Source: Streptomyces sp. A3M-1-3 (GTDB lineage: Bacteria > Actinomycetota > Actinomycetes > Streptomycetales > Streptomycetaceae). From it: a stretch of 64,000 nt of DNA. The stretch covers positions 296,779-360,778 of the forward strand of contig NZ_JANAVP010000002.1 of NCBI RefSeq assembly GCF_024213665.1. Direction: 5' to 3'. Both the position numbers and the translations under genes were made by a program. This document shows positions 35,173-43,625 of the stretch, piece after piece. The notes below the pieces were generated by a model. That model ran no database searches and had not been told where the DNA came from. It saw only the letters and a list, made by a program, of their open reading frames with translations. Every line of letters starts with the position of its first letter. Positions within the stretch are counted from its first letter, which is position 1.

Positions 35173-36222
35173 CTACGCGATCCCGGCGCGCTCCAGGGCC
35201 TCGGTACCGGCGCGCAGGGCCGTGAGTCGCTCGTCGAGCGTGAAGCCGGCCGGGGCCAGCGTCAGGGTGGTGACCCCGGCCGCGGCGTACGCGTGCATCC
35301 GCTCGGCGATGCGGTCGACGGAGCCGAGCAGCGTCGTCGAGTCGATCAGCTGGTGCGGGATCGCGGCGGCCGCGCCGTCCTTGTCGCCCGAGAGGTACTT
35401 GTCCTGGATCTCGGCGGCTTCCTTCTCGTATCCCATGCGCTGCGCGAGCTGGTTGTAGAAGTTCTGCTTGCGGCTGCCCATGCCGCCGACGTACAGGGCG
35501 GTGTACGGACGGAACATGTCGGCCAGGGCGTTCACGTCGTCACCGACCGCGAGCGGCAGCGTCGGGCAGACGTCAAAGCCTTCCATCGTCTTGCCGGCCT
35601 TCTCGCGGCCCGCGCGGATGTGCCGGATCGCGGTGTCCTCGAGGTGGTCGGCGGAGGGGAAGATCAGCAGGGCGCCGTCGGCGATCTCGCCGGTCTGCTC
35701 GAGGTTCTTGGGGCCGATCGCGGCGATGTAGAGCGGAATGTGCTCGCGCTGGGGGTGGACGGTGAGCTTGAGTGGCTTGCCCGGCCCGCCGGGCAGCGGG
35801 AGGGTCCAGTGCTCGCCCTCGTACGAGAGCCGCTCGCGGGTCATCGCCTTGCGGACGATGTCGACGTACTCCCGGGTGCGGGCGAGGGGCTTGTCGAACT
35901 TGACGCCGTACCAGCCCTCGGAGACCTGCGGGCCGGAGACGCCAAGGCCCAGCCGGAAGCGGCCGCCGGAGAGGGAGTCGAGGGTGGCGGCGGTCATCGC
36001 GGTCATCGCCGGCTGGCGGGCCGGGATCTGGAGGATGGCGGAGCCGACGTCGATACGCTCGGTCTGGGCGGCCACCCAGGCGAGCACGGTGGGGGCGTCG
36101 GAGCCGTAGGCCTCGGCGGCCCAGCAGACCGAGTAGCCGAGCTTGTCCGCCTCCTTGGCGACCGCGAGATTGTCGCCGTCCATCCCCGCGCCCCAGTAGC
36201 CGAGGTTGATACCGAGCCGCAT
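35173..36222 (-). CDS. LLM-class F420-dependent oxidoreductase
   Basis: This luciferase-like TIM-barrel oxidoreductase (349 aa) begins MRLGINLGYWGAG. It contains GSAILQIPARQPAMTAMTAA, characteristic of F420-using actinobacterial members, and GRFRLGLGVSGPQV. The ATG at 36222 is preceded by AAGGGGAG. F420H2 serves as hydride donor in this group; the substrate is unknown. It diverges from the aldo/keto reductase gene. Confidence 0.9.
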   Translation of the reverse strand: MRLGINLGYWGAGMDGDNLAVAKEADKLGYSVCWAAEAYGSDAPTVLAWVAAQTERIDVGSAILQIPARQPAMTAMTAATLDSLSGGRFRLGLGVSGPQVSEGWYGVKFDKPLARTREYVDIVRKAMTRERLSYEGEHWTLPLPGGPGKPLKLTVHPQREHIPLYIAAIGPKNLEQTGEIADGALLIFPSADHLEDTAIRHIRAGREKAGKTMEGFDVCPTLPLAVGDDVNALADMFRPYTALYVGGMGSRKQNFYNQLAQRMGYEKEAAEIQDKYLSGDKDGAAAAIPHQLIDSTTLLGSVDRIAERMHAYAAAGVTTLTLAPAGFTLDERLTALRAGTEALERAGIA

Positions 36223-36352
36223 AGCGCTCCCCTTACCGATCAGTAACGTCCTTGTTGCGGGGGACTCTAGCGCGCGGGGCGCGATCCGTCAGGACAAGTA
36301 CTTGTCCACAGGCTCCCACTGCGTGGACCCCTGGCCAGTAATCTCAGCGCTC

Positions 36353-37336
36353 ATGGAGCAGAGGCACCTCGGCCGCACGGGCCTGCGCGTATCCCGGATC
36401 GGGCTCGGCACCCTCACCTGGGGCCGGGACACCGGCGAGCACGACGCCGCCGATCAGCTCAAGGCGTTCTGGGAGGCGGGCGGGACGCTGGTCGACACGG
36501 CAGACGTGTACGGCGACGGCGACGCCGAGTACCTGCTCGGGCAGCTCGTGGAGGGGCTCGTACCGCGGCGCGACCTGGTCATCGCGACCAAGGCGGGCAG
36601 CGTGCCGGACCCCGACCGGCGCTTCAACGGCTCGCGCGGGCACCTGCTGGCCGCGCTCGACGCGTCGCTGGAACGGCTCGGGACGGACTATGTCGACCTG
36701 TGGCAGGTGCACGCCTTCGACCCGACGACGCCGTTGGACGAGACCCTCCAGGCGCTGGACATCGCGGTCAGCAGCGGGCGGGCGCGGTACGCGGGCGTGT
36801 CGAACTTCTGCGGCTGGCAGCTGGCCAAGGCCGCTACCTGGCAGCTCGCCGCGCCCGGCGTGCGGACCCGGCTGGCCAGCACGCAGATGGAGTACTCGCT
36901 GCTCCAGCGCGGCGTGGAGCGGGAGGTGCTGCCGGCGGCCCTCGACCTGGGCATCGGGCTGCTGCCTTCTTCGCCGCTCGGCCGGGGCGTACTGACCGGC
37001 AAGTACCGGCATGCCACGCCTGCCGACTCGCGGGGCGCCTCGGAGCACCTGGCGCCGTTCGTCGCCCCGTACCTCGACGACGCGGCGAGCCGGATCGTGC
37101 ACGCGGTGGCCACGGCGGCGGACGGACTGGCGGCGACACCGCTGCAGGTGGCGCTGGCGTGGATCCGCGACCGGCCGGGAGTCACCGCCCCGATCGTCGG
37201 CGCGCGCAACGCGCAGCAGCTCACGGCGGCGTTGTCAGTGGAGGCCCTTAGTCTTCCTGACGAGATCTGCCAGGCGCTCGACGACGTGTCGGCGCCCGTG
37301 CACCGCTATCCCGACCAGGACTGGAGCACGCTGTGA
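36353..37336 (+). CDS. Aldo/keto reductase
   Basis: This NADPH-dependent oxidoreductase (327 aa) has a complete catalytic tetrad: D48 and Y53 in VDTADVYG, K80 in IATKAG and H120 in WQVHAFD. It starts MEQRHLGRTGLRVSRIGLGT, typical of the Kv-beta/YajO type. No Shine-Dalgarno is visible; TAATCT lies 8 nt before the ATG, so the transcript may be leaderless. The stop overlaps the start of the next gene as GTGA, suggesting coupled translation with the RecD-like protein. Confidence 0.92.
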   Translation: MEQRHLGRTGLRVSRIGLGTLTWGRDTGEHDAADQLKAFWEAGGTLVDTADVYGDGDAEYLLGQLVEGLVPRRDLVIATKAGSVPDPDRRFNGSRGHLLAALDASLERLGTDYVDLWQVHAFDPTTPLDETLQALDIAVSSGRARYAGVSNFCGWQLAKAATWQLAAPGVRTRLASTQMEYSLLQRGVEREVLPAALDLGIGLLPSSPLGRGVLTGKYRHATPADSRGASEHLAPFVAPYLDDAASRIVHAVATAADGLAATPLQVALAWIRDRPGVTAPIVGARNAQQLTAALSVEALSLPDEICQALDDVSAPVHRYPDQDWSTL

Positions 37337-39669
37337 GTACGGAGCGCGAGGCCGAGGCGGCTGCCGCCGGGGAGCCGGAGAAGGCCACGCGGGCAGCCGC
37401 CGCCCAGGAGGAGCGCGCCACAGAGGAGCCCCCCACCGCCCAGGAGGAGAGCGCCGGCGAGGGCGCGGGCACCGGCGAGGGCGAGAGCGTCGGCGCGGGT
37501 TCGGGCACCGGTGAGCACGGGGGTGCCGCCGCGGAAGGCGGGGGAGCCGCCCGGGACGAGAGCACCTCCGTGGACGGCGGGAGCGCCGGGCGGGACGGCG
37601 CGGGTACCGGCGAGGGCGCGGGTACCGGCGAGGGCGGGGGTGGGGTGTCTGCTGCTGAGGCTGAGCTGGCTGCTCAGAAGGCGCTTCGTGAGCGCATCGA
37701 GCAGCGGAAGGCCGAGCGCGGGGGGCCCGTGGAGGCCGGTGCGAAGCTCAGCGGGACCGCCGCCGAGCTGCTCGCCGCCGTACGGGCCGTGGAGAGCGGG
37801 GAGAGGCCACCGGCGGTGGTACCGCGCCGGACCGCCCCGCCCGTGGCCCCACCCCGGCAGGCCCGTCCCGTTCCCGTGGCGACGGGCCCCGCGCCCGAGC
37901 TGGTCGAGGCGGTGCGGAGCGTACTGACCGAGGGCGGAGCGCCCGCCGCCCTCGCCCCCCAGGTCGCCGCCGCGCTCGGGGACGGCGCCGCGCAGGTGCT
38001 GCGCGAAGACCCGTGGCAGCTCCTCGGAGTGAGCGGCGTACGGCCTACGCAGGCCGACGGGTTCGCCCGGGCCCTGCTGGGCACGGAGTGCGGGCCCGGC
38101 GACCAGCAGCGGACGACGGCGCTGGTGGGCTGGCTGCTGGAGCAGGCGGCAGCCAAGGGGCACACCGCACTGGAGTCCTCGGTACTCACCGGCGCGCTCG
38201 CCCAGTACACCGTGCCGGACCCGGAAGAGGCACTGCACACCGCGATCGCCGACGGGAGTGTGCTGGTCTTCCAGGACGCGCTGGAGCAGGACTCCGGTGA
38301 AGAGGAGCAGCAGCCGGTCCGGGTGCTCGTCGGGCTGGAGCGGTACGCCTTGGCGGAGGAGAGCCTCGCGGACGGGCTGGTCCGCCTCGGTTCCGTACTC
38401 GGTGCCGGCGAGGCGGACGGTCCCACCGCGACGCAGTGGGAGGAGGCCGCAACCGCGGCGCCGTCTCCGTCCGCGGCCGAGCTGATCCGCACAGTCGCCG
38501 GCAGCGGACTCGTCACACACACCGGGGGCGAGGCCGCCCGCGCGGAACCAGCGGCGCTGGTCGCCGCGGCGCAGGCGCTCGGCCTGCGGGCGTACGCGGC
38601 GGCGCACACCAGGGACGGGCAGCGCCGACTGGCGGCGGGCATCGCGGGCCCGGCCGCCCGCCCGGAGCCGGTGGCCGTCACCGTCGCCGGACTGCTGGCC
38701 GGGACCGAAGGGCCGGGCCGGGACGCGGAAGGCGCCTTCGAGCTCGATCTGCTGGTCGTGCTGGACGCGCCCCAGCTGGATGTGGAGACGGCCGCGGCCC
38801 TGGTCGAATCCGTCCCGGACGGAGCCCGTCTGGTCCTCAGCGGTGACCCCGGTGTGCTGTGGTCGGCCGGTCCGGGGCGGGTGTTCGCCGATCTGCTGGC
38901 GGCCCGCGCCTGCCCGCAGGTGACCTCCCGCACCCCGGACCCGGGCCCGCTCGGTGAGCTGGTCTCGGGCGTCGGGATCGGTGAGCTGAACCAGGTGGAG
39001 GCGCCGGGCAAGGAGGTCGTGATCGTGCCGGTGCGCGACGCCGGGGAGGCGGTCCACCGCACCGTGCAGCTGGTGGCCGACTCGGTGCCCAGGGCGATCG
39101 GAGTACCGCCGGAAGGCACCCGGGTGATCACACCGGGCCATGGCGGCTCGGCGGGGACACACGCCCTGAACGCCGCACTCAAGGAGCGCCTCAATCCGGG
39201 CCCGGGCCGCTTCGGGGGCTTCGACCCGGGCGACCGCGTGGCCTACGCGCCGGGGCCCGGCCGGACGCTGCCGGGCACCGTGGTCACCGCGGACGCCGAG
39301 GGCCTGCACCTGGACTGCGAGGGCACCACGGTCGTCGTCCCGAAGGAGCGGGTGGAGCAGGCCGTGCGGCACGGCTGGGCGCTCACCGCACACCAGGCCG
39401 TCGGGACGCGCTGGCCCGCGGTGGTCGTCGTACTGCCGGGCGACGCGGCCCAGGCGCTGTCTCGGGACTGGGTCTACACGGCCTTCGGCCGCGGCGAGCG
39501 GCATCTGTCGGTGGTGCATGGCGTGGACCAGGCGCTGCCGAAGGCGGTGGCCGAGACCCTGCCCAGGGACCGCACCACCCGGCTGCGCACGCTGCTGCTC
39601 ACCCAAGCCCAGGCACAAGCCCAGGCCCCTGCCTCGGCCCCGGCCCCGAATGGCGCCGTCGAGGAATGA
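37333..39669 (+). CDS. Degenerate RecD-like helicase-fold protein with helix-hairpin-helix region
   Basis: This protein (778 aa) has a low-complexity N-terminal ~105 residues of Ala/Glu/Gly with repeated GAGTGEG. A helix-hairpin-helix-like region (DPWQLLGVSGVRPTQADGFA, about 226-245) matches the RecD2 N-terminal domain. The ATPase core is recognisable but altered. The Walker A position reads THTGGEAARAEPAAL (395-409) without GKT/S, and Walker B reads LLVVLDAPQLD instead of DEAS. Downstream RecD motifs persist: GARLVLSGDP, WALTAHQAVGTRWPAVVV and VYTAFGRGERHL. It therefore probably binds DNA without hydrolysing ATP. It overlaps the aldo/keto reductase stop. Confidence 0.82.
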   Translation: MSTEREAEAAAAGEPEKATRAAAAQEERATEEPPTAQEESAGEGAGTGEGESVGAGSGTGEHGGAAAEGGGAARDESTSVDGGSAGRDGAGTGEGAGTGEGGGGVSAAEAELAAQKALRERIEQRKAERGGPVEAGAKLSGTAAELLAAVRAVESGERPPAVVPRRTAPPVAPPRQARPVPVATGPAPELVEAVRSVLTEGGAPAALAPQVAAALGDGAAQVLREDPWQLLGVSGVRPTQADGFARALLGTECGPGDQQRTTALVGWLLEQAAAKGHTALESSVLTGALAQYTVPDPEEALHTAIADGSVLVFQDALEQDSGEEEQQPVRVLVGLERYALAEESLADGLVRLGSVLGAGEADGPTATQWEEAATAAPSPSAAELIRTVAGSGLVTHTGGEAARAEPAALVAAAQALGLRAYAAAHTRDGQRRLAAGIAGPAARPEPVAVTVAGLLAGTEGPGRDAEGAFELDLLVVLDAPQLDVETAAALVESVPDGARLVLSGDPGVLWSAGPGRVFADLLAARACPQVTSRTPDPGPLGELVSGVGIGELNQVEAPGKEVVIVPVRDAGEAVHRTVQLVADSVPRAIGVPPEGTRVITPGHGGSAGTHALNAALKERLNPGPGRFGGFDPGDRVAYAPGPGRTLPGTVVTADAEGLHLDCEGTTVVVPKERVEQAVRHGWALTAHQAVGTRWPAVVVVLPGDAAQALSRDWVYTAFGRGERHLSVVHGVDQALPKAVAETLPRDRTTRLRTLLLTQAQAQAQAPASAPAPNGAVEE

Positions 39670-39674
39670 TCCTG

Positions 39675-39710
39675 CCGGGCCCGCGCCGCGCACCGCCGCC
39701 GCGGGCCCGG
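39675..39710. terminator. Bidirectional terminator
   Basis: Arms ccgggcccgcg and cgcgggcccgg form a perfect 11-bp stem with a 14-nt loop, between the convergent RecD-like and acidic-protein genes. Confidence 0.7.
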
Positions 39711-39720
39711 ACCGGCCGGT

Positions 39721-40365
39721 TCAGCGGTCGGCGTCCAGGGCCTCCAGCTCCTCCTCGTCACCGTCGAGCTCGTCGTCGAAGACGGAGCTGACATCGAACC
39801 GGCACAGCACCCGCTGGGGGTCGGCCTCGTCGAACGGCGCGTTCAGCCACTCGCCCGGTTCCGAGGGCTCGTCGGCGGCGGACACCCAGAGGGTGGAGTC
39901 ACCCTCCTCCAGCCCGAACTCCTTGTGGCGGGAGGCGATTTCATCCGCTTCGTACTCTCCGAAGAGCACCCCGAGGGCCGTGCCAGCCCCGGCCCCGTCG
40001 GCGGGCCACACATCCCGGTCGACCGCCGCGACCCGGTCCGCCTGGGCGATCAGCCGCTGGGGCTCCACGACCATGTAGTCCCGCCGGATCATCACGCTGA
40101 TCGCGCCGGGTTCCGCGGGCCCCGTGTACGGCAGGGCGTCCTCGGTGCCGGGGATCTCGAAGGGGGTCACCTCGTCGTAACGGTCGTAGAGCACCTCGTC
40201 GTACTCCTCGGCCGCCGCGGCCAGTTCGTTGAACGCGGCGTACACGGCCGGATCATCGTCTCCCGACCGGTGCTCGACCGCCTCGAGGTGACGGTCGAGC
40301 GCGGCTTTGACCGCCTCGGCGGCGGCGCGTACCTCGGCAGCGGTGGGCTGAGCAGCATCAGACAT
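39721..40365 (-). CDS. Acidic conserved protein of unknown function
   Basis: This 214-residue protein has an N-terminal helical region (AAEVRAAAEAVKAALDRHLE), a central FGEYEADEIASRHKEFGL segment and a very acidic C-terminus rich in Asp/Glu. There are no membrane segments or cysteine clusters. I do not recognise a family with a known role. The ATG at 40365 is 47 bp from the divergent DUF5703 gene, and no Shine-Dalgarno is evident, so it may be leaderless. Confidence 0.75.
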   Translation of the reverse strand: MSDAAQPTAAEVRAAAEAVKAALDRHLEAVEHRSGDDDPAVYAAFNELAAAAEEYDEVLYDRYDEVTPFEIPGTEDALPYTGPAEPGAISVMIRRDYMVVEPQRLIAQADRVAAVDRDVWPADGAGAGTALGVLFGEYEADEIASRHKEFGLEEGDSTLWVSAADEPSEPGEWLNAPFDEADPQRVLCRFDVSSVFDDELDGDEEELEALDADR

Positions 40366-40412
40366 AGTGCAGACGCTATCCGTACCGGGCCTCTGCCCGC
40401 ACAATAGATGCG

Positions 40413-40601
40413 ATGCCGGAATACGAATTTGTCGACGTGTACGTACCGCGCGGCGTGTCCCGCAAGGAAGCGACCCGTCTGCTGACCGACCATGCCGAGT
40501 ACGGACACTGGGAGTTGGACCGACTGAGTCTGCACCGGGACGGCAGCCGCAGGGTGCGGCTGCGCCGGCGGATCATCCGCCAGGTGCGAGCCACCTGGTG
40601 A
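40413..40601 (+). CDS. DUF5703 family small basic protein
   Basis: This protein has 62 residues: MPEYEFVDVYVPRGVSRKEA, then a basic C-terminal half with HRDGSRRVRLRRRIIRQ. It is conserved among Streptomyces as DUF5703; the function is unknown. The charge pattern would suit nucleic-acid binding, but that is speculative. No clear ribosome binding site precedes the ATG; ACAATAG lies just upstream, compatible with leaderless expression. Confidence 0.82.
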   Translation: MPEYEFVDVYVPRGVSRKEATRLLTDHAEYGHWELDRLSLHRDGSRRVRLRRRIIRQVRATW

Positions 40602-40606
40602 CGCGT

Positions 40607-40648
40607 GGAAGGGAGCGGGCCTCGCGGCCGCGGGCCCCGCTCCCTTCC
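40607..40648. terminator. Bidirectional terminator between DUF5703 and chpC
   Basis: Arms ggaagggagcggg and cccgctcccttcc form a perfect 13-bp stem between the convergent genes. Confidence 0.75.
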
Positions 40649-40667
40649 GGCTGCGCCGACGGCGGTG

Positions 40668-41471
40668 TTACGCGGCGGCGCGCGCCCGGCGGTAGATCAC
40701 CGCACCGGCCAGCAGCAGCCCGGCACCCGCCGGGATGGCCAGGCCGAGCGAACCGGCGCCGGTCTCCGCGAGCGCGTCGATGCCGCGAGGTTCGGTGCCC
40801 GGTCGGCCGCCGTGCTCGGACGGCGTGCCGGGCTTCTGCGGAGTCCCCGGCTTCCCGTCACCCGGCTTCCCGTCACCCGGCTTTCCGTCACCCGGCTCAC
40901 CGGGCTCCCCCGGCTTACCGGGCTCACCGGGCTTACCGGGTTCCCCCGGCTTTCCGGGCTCGCCCGGCTTACCCGGCTTACCCGGGCCCGGGTGCCCCGG
41001 GTTGCCCGGCGGGTAGCCGCCGGGCGGTGTGCCGACCCCGGAGTCGTTGGCGCAGCCGTTGCCGATGGCCGGGTTGAGGCCCCCGACCACGTTGACCGTG
41101 TTCCCGCAGGCGTTCACGGGGACGTGGACCGGCGCCTGGACGTTGTTGCCGGAGCCGACGCCGGGCGAGTTACTGGTCCCGCCCTCAGCCGTGGCACCGC
41201 CACCGTGGTTGCCGCCCTGCTTGCCGCCCGAGGTGTTGGCACAGCTGTTGCCGATGGCCGGGTTGAGCAGCCCGACCACGTTCACGGTGTTGCCGCATGC
41301 GTTGACGGGGACATGCACCGGGGCCTGGACCGAGTTTCCGGCCAGTACCCCCGGCGAATTCGAGGCGCCGCCGTTGGCCACGGAATCCGCTTGTGCGTAT
41401 CCGCCGCCCATGGCGATAACGCCACCGGCGGCCGCCACGGTGATCAGGCCTTTACGCGTGACCTGTCGCAT
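40668..41471 (-). CDS. chpC: Long chaplin ChpC, sortase-anchored
   Basis: This cell-wall-anchored hydrophobic surface protein (267 aa) helps aerial hyphae become hydrophobic. A signal peptide ends around YAQADS. Two chaplin domains follow, each with NSPGV, [18 protein letters not shown] and a second Cys (GNSCAN, GNGCAN). A collagen-like region of GKPGEP and GDGKP repeats spans the wall. The C-terminus has a class E-type sortase signal LAETG, a hydrophobic helix and RRARAAA. The neighbouring short chaplin (chpH) is transcribed in the same direction, the conserved chpC-chpH arrangement. Confidence 0.95.
   Translation of the reverse strand: MRQVTRKGLITVAAAGGVIAMGGGYAQADSVANGGASNSPGVLAGNSVQAPVHVPVNACGNTVNVVGLLNPAIGNSCANTSGGKQGGNHGGGATAEGGTSNSPGVGSGNNVQAPVHVPVNACGNTVNVVGGLNPAIGNGCANDSGVGTPPGGYPPGNPGHPGPGKPGKPGEPGKPGEPGKPGEPGKPGEPGEPGDGKPGDGKPGDGKPGTPQKPGTPSEHGGRPGTEPRGIDALAETGAGSLGLAIPAGAGLLLAGAVIYRRARAAA
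40843..40992. repeat. Gly-Glu/Lys-Pro repeat region within chpC
   Basis: Short in-frame repeats of 9-12 bp (cccggcttaccgggctcacc-like) encode GKPGEP and GDGKP units in the wall-spanning part of ChpC. Such arrays commonly vary in length between strains. Confidence 0.8.
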
Positions 41472-41543
41472 TGGTTCGTTCCCTGCCTTCTGCCGTCCGA
41501 AAGCGTGCGGGCTTTCTTGCCCGTACGCGGAAATGCCCAGCGG

Positions 41544-41572
41544 CCCCGGAGCGCATGGAACGCACTCCGGGG
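41544..41572 (-). terminator. Terminator after chpH
   Basis: Arms ccccggag and ctccgggg form an 8-bp stem about 40 nt past the chpH stop codon. This suggests chpH and chpC are largely separate transcripts. Confidence 0.6.
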
Positions 41573-41609
41573 CAGCCCGGGATTCACACCCTCACGGGTT
41601 GTGGCAACG

Positions 41610-41843
41610 TCAGTGGTTGACGCAGTAGTTGCCGAAGGTGGGGTTCAGCAGCCCGATCACGGAGACCGTGTTGCCGCACACGTTCACCGGGATGTGAACA
41701 GGCACCTGGACCACGTTGCCCGAGAGGACGCCGGGGGACTTCACAGCCGCACCCTGAGCACCCGAGTCGGCGACGGCCATGCCCGCACCCGCGAGAATCA
41801 GGCCACCAGTGGCAGCCGCAGCAGCGACGACCTTCTTGATCAT
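41610..41843 (-). CDS. chpH: Short chaplin ChpH
   Basis: This secreted amyloid-forming surface protein (77 aa) coats aerial hyphae. A signal peptide (MIKKVVAAAAATGG to AVADS) precedes one chaplin domain. The domain has KSPGVLSGNVVQVPVHIPVN, the two conserved cysteines (VCGNTV and NYCVNH) and LLNPTFGN. It begins at an ATG with AGGAGG close upstream. A hairpin lies in the leader. Chaplin genes are normally switched on during aerial growth. Confidence 0.97.
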   Translation of the reverse strand: MIKKVVAAAAATGGLILAGAGMAVADSGAQGAAVKSPGVLSGNVVQVPVHIPVNVCGNTVSVIGLLNPTFGNYCVNH

Positions 41844-41862
41844 TATTCCTCCTAGTTGGCAA

Positions 41863-41885
41863 TGCGGTCCCAGCCGCGGACCGCA
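41863..41885 (-). promoter_or_regulatory. Hairpin in the chpH leader
   Basis: The arms tgcggtcc and ggaccgca (8-bp perfect stem, 7-nt loop) lie 20 nt before the chpH start, just upstream of its Shine-Dalgarno sequence. It could stabilise the leader or affect translation. Its function is inferred from position only. Confidence 0.45.
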
Positions 41886-42000
41886 TCACCTGTAACGAGG
41901 AGGAGGGAGCGGAGCTACGAGCCTATGGTCCCATTCACCCTTCTCAGTCAAGTGCGCACAGGCTGCCGATTATTGGAGTGTCGTTTCAGCAGCTTGTACG

Positions 42001-43326
42001 TCAGCACTTGTCCAGGAATCGGTCGAGGACGCGAACGCCGAACTTCAGGCCGTCCACCGGCACCCGCTCGTCCACGCCGTGGAACATTCCGGCGAAGTCC
42101 AGCCCCGGCGGCAGCTTCAGCGGCGCGAATCCGAAGCAGCGGATCCCGAGGTCGTCGAACGACTTGGCGTCAGTGCCCCCGGAGAGCATGTACGGGACGG
42201 CGCGCGCGATGGGGTCCTCCGCCTTGAGGGCGTACTGCATGGCGTCGACCAGGTCGCCGTCGAAACTGGTCTCCAGGGCCTTGTCGCCGTGCACGTCCTC
42301 GCGCTTCACCCGTGGCCCGAGGATGCGGTCGAGATCGGCGAGGAACTCCTCCTCGTACCCGGGCAGGAAGCGCCCGTCGACGTGCGCGGTGGCCTGCCCC
42401 GGGATCACGTTGACCTTGTATCCGGCGCCGAGCATGGTCGGGGCGGCGGTATTGCGGAGCGTCGCGCCGATGAGCTTCGCGATGCCGCCGAGCCTGGCGA
42501 GCGTCGCGTCCATGTCCTCGGGGTCGAGCGGGGTGCCGAGCGCGTCCGAGAGCTCGTCCAGGAAGGACCGTACGGTCTTGGTGACCCTGACCGGGAACTT
42601 GTGCCGGCCGAGCCGCCCGACGGCCTCGCACAGCTCGGTGATCGCGTTGTCGTTGTTGGTCATCGAGCCGTGGCCGGCGGTGCCCTCGACGGTGAGCCGC
42701 ATCCAATGCATGCCCTTCTGGGCGGTCTCGATCAGATAGAGCCGCAGGTTCTCGTTCACGGTGAAGGAGAAGCCGCCGACCTCGCCGATCGCCTCCGTGA
42801 CGCCCTCGAACAGGCCGGGGTGCCGGTCGACGAGGTGCCGCGCGCCGTACGTGCCGCCCGCCTCCTCGTCCGCGAGGAACGCCAGCACGATGTCGCGCGG
42901 GGGCTTGCGGCCGCTGCGCAGCCGGTCCCGTACGACCGCGAGAGTCATGGCGTCCATGTCCTTCATGTCGACTGCGCCGCGGCCCCACACGCAGCCGTCC
43001 GCGATCTCGCCGGAGAAGGGGTGGTGCGTCCAGTCGTCGGCGTTGGCCGGGACGACGTCGGTGTGGCCGTGGATCAGCAGCGCGGGCCGGGACGGGTCCT
43101 CGCCCTCGATCCTGGCCACGGTGGAGGCCCGGCCCGGGTGGGACTCGAAGATCTGCGGCTCGAGCCCCACTTCGGCGAGCTTCTCCGCCACGTACTCGGC
43201 GGCGGCGCGTTCGCCGGGGCCCGAGTGGTCGCCGTAGTTGCTGGTGTCGATCCGGATCAGTTCGCGACAGAGGTCCACGACCTCGTCCTCGCCGGAGACG
43301 GTGTTGGCGGTGTTCGAGTCAGTCAC
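42001..43326 (-). CDS. M20-family metallopeptidase
   Basis: This zinc-dependent exopeptidase/deacylase (441 aa) of the M20/ArgE/DapE type has the metal motifs LLIHGHTDVVPA, WGRGAVDMKD and the catalytic ADEEAGG. The dimerisation domain contains GTAGHGSM and the final ligand lies in FHGVDERVPV. The GTG at 43326 follows GGAGG by 8 nt. Actinobacterial members of this type are usually annotated as dipeptidases. It is a single gene before the tRNA. Confidence 0.93.
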   Translation of the reverse strand: MTDSNTANTVSGEDEVVDLCRELIRIDTSNYGDHSGPGERAAAEYVAEKLAEVGLEPQIFESHPGRASTVARIEGEDPSRPALLIHGHTDVVPANADDWTHHPFSGEIADGCVWGRGAVDMKDMDAMTLAVVRDRLRSGRKPPRDIVLAFLADEEAGGTYGARHLVDRHPGLFEGVTEAIGEVGGFSFTVNENLRLYLIETAQKGMHWMRLTVEGTAGHGSMTNNDNAITELCEAVGRLGRHKFPVRVTKTVRSFLDELSDALGTPLDPEDMDATLARLGGIAKLIGATLRNTAAPTMLGAGYKVNVIPGQATAHVDGRFLPGYEEEFLADLDRILGPRVKREDVHGDKALETSFDGDLVDAMQYALKAEDPIARAVPYMLSGGTDAKSFDDLGIRCFGFAPLKLPPGLDFAGMFHGVDERVPVDGLKFGVRVLDRFLDKC

Positions 43327-43471
43327 GCTGCTTCCTCCCACTGGCACTCCTGGTGGTCCCGCCCCATCCTCCCGCGACCTGCACCCTCCCCCAAGGGGTG
43401 ATCGAGGGGGTCCGAATGTTTGCTATGGTTTTCCACGTCGGAACGGCCCGCGGCCGCGAGACAGACACCTT

Positions 43472-43559
43472 GTCCGGGTGGCGGAATGGCAGACGCGCTA
43501 GCTTGAGGTGCTAGTGCCCTTTATCGGGCGTGGGGGTTCAAGTCCCCCCTCGGACACCA
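43472..43559 (+). tRNA. tRNA-Leu (anticodon GAG)
   Basis: The acceptor stem gtccggg pairs with ctcggac (one G-U). The anticodon stem ctagc/gctag encloses the loop ttgaggt with anticodon GAG, reading CTC. A long variable arm (about tgccctttatcgggcg) marks it as class II. The T arm is gggggttcaagtccccc. CCA is encoded at 43557-43559. Confidence 0.97.
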
Positions 43560-43561
43560 GC

Positions 43562-43595
43562 GAAGACCCCACAACATGTGGGGTCTTCTTGTTTT
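43562..43595 (+). terminator. Intrinsic terminator after tRNA-Leu
   Basis: A perfect 12-bp stem (gaagaccccaca/tgtggggtcttc) with a 3-nt loop is followed by ttgtttt. This is a textbook rho-independent terminator. Confidence 0.95.
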
Positions 43596-43625
43596 CCCTG
43601 TACTCACTTTCCGGTACTCACCTGC

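Noticed and set aside
43472..43559. tRNA-Leu as a phage or ICE attachment site
   Set aside because: No integrase gene or direct repeat of the tRNA 3' end is present nearby; an intrinsic terminator follows immediately and the flanking genes look like conserved core.
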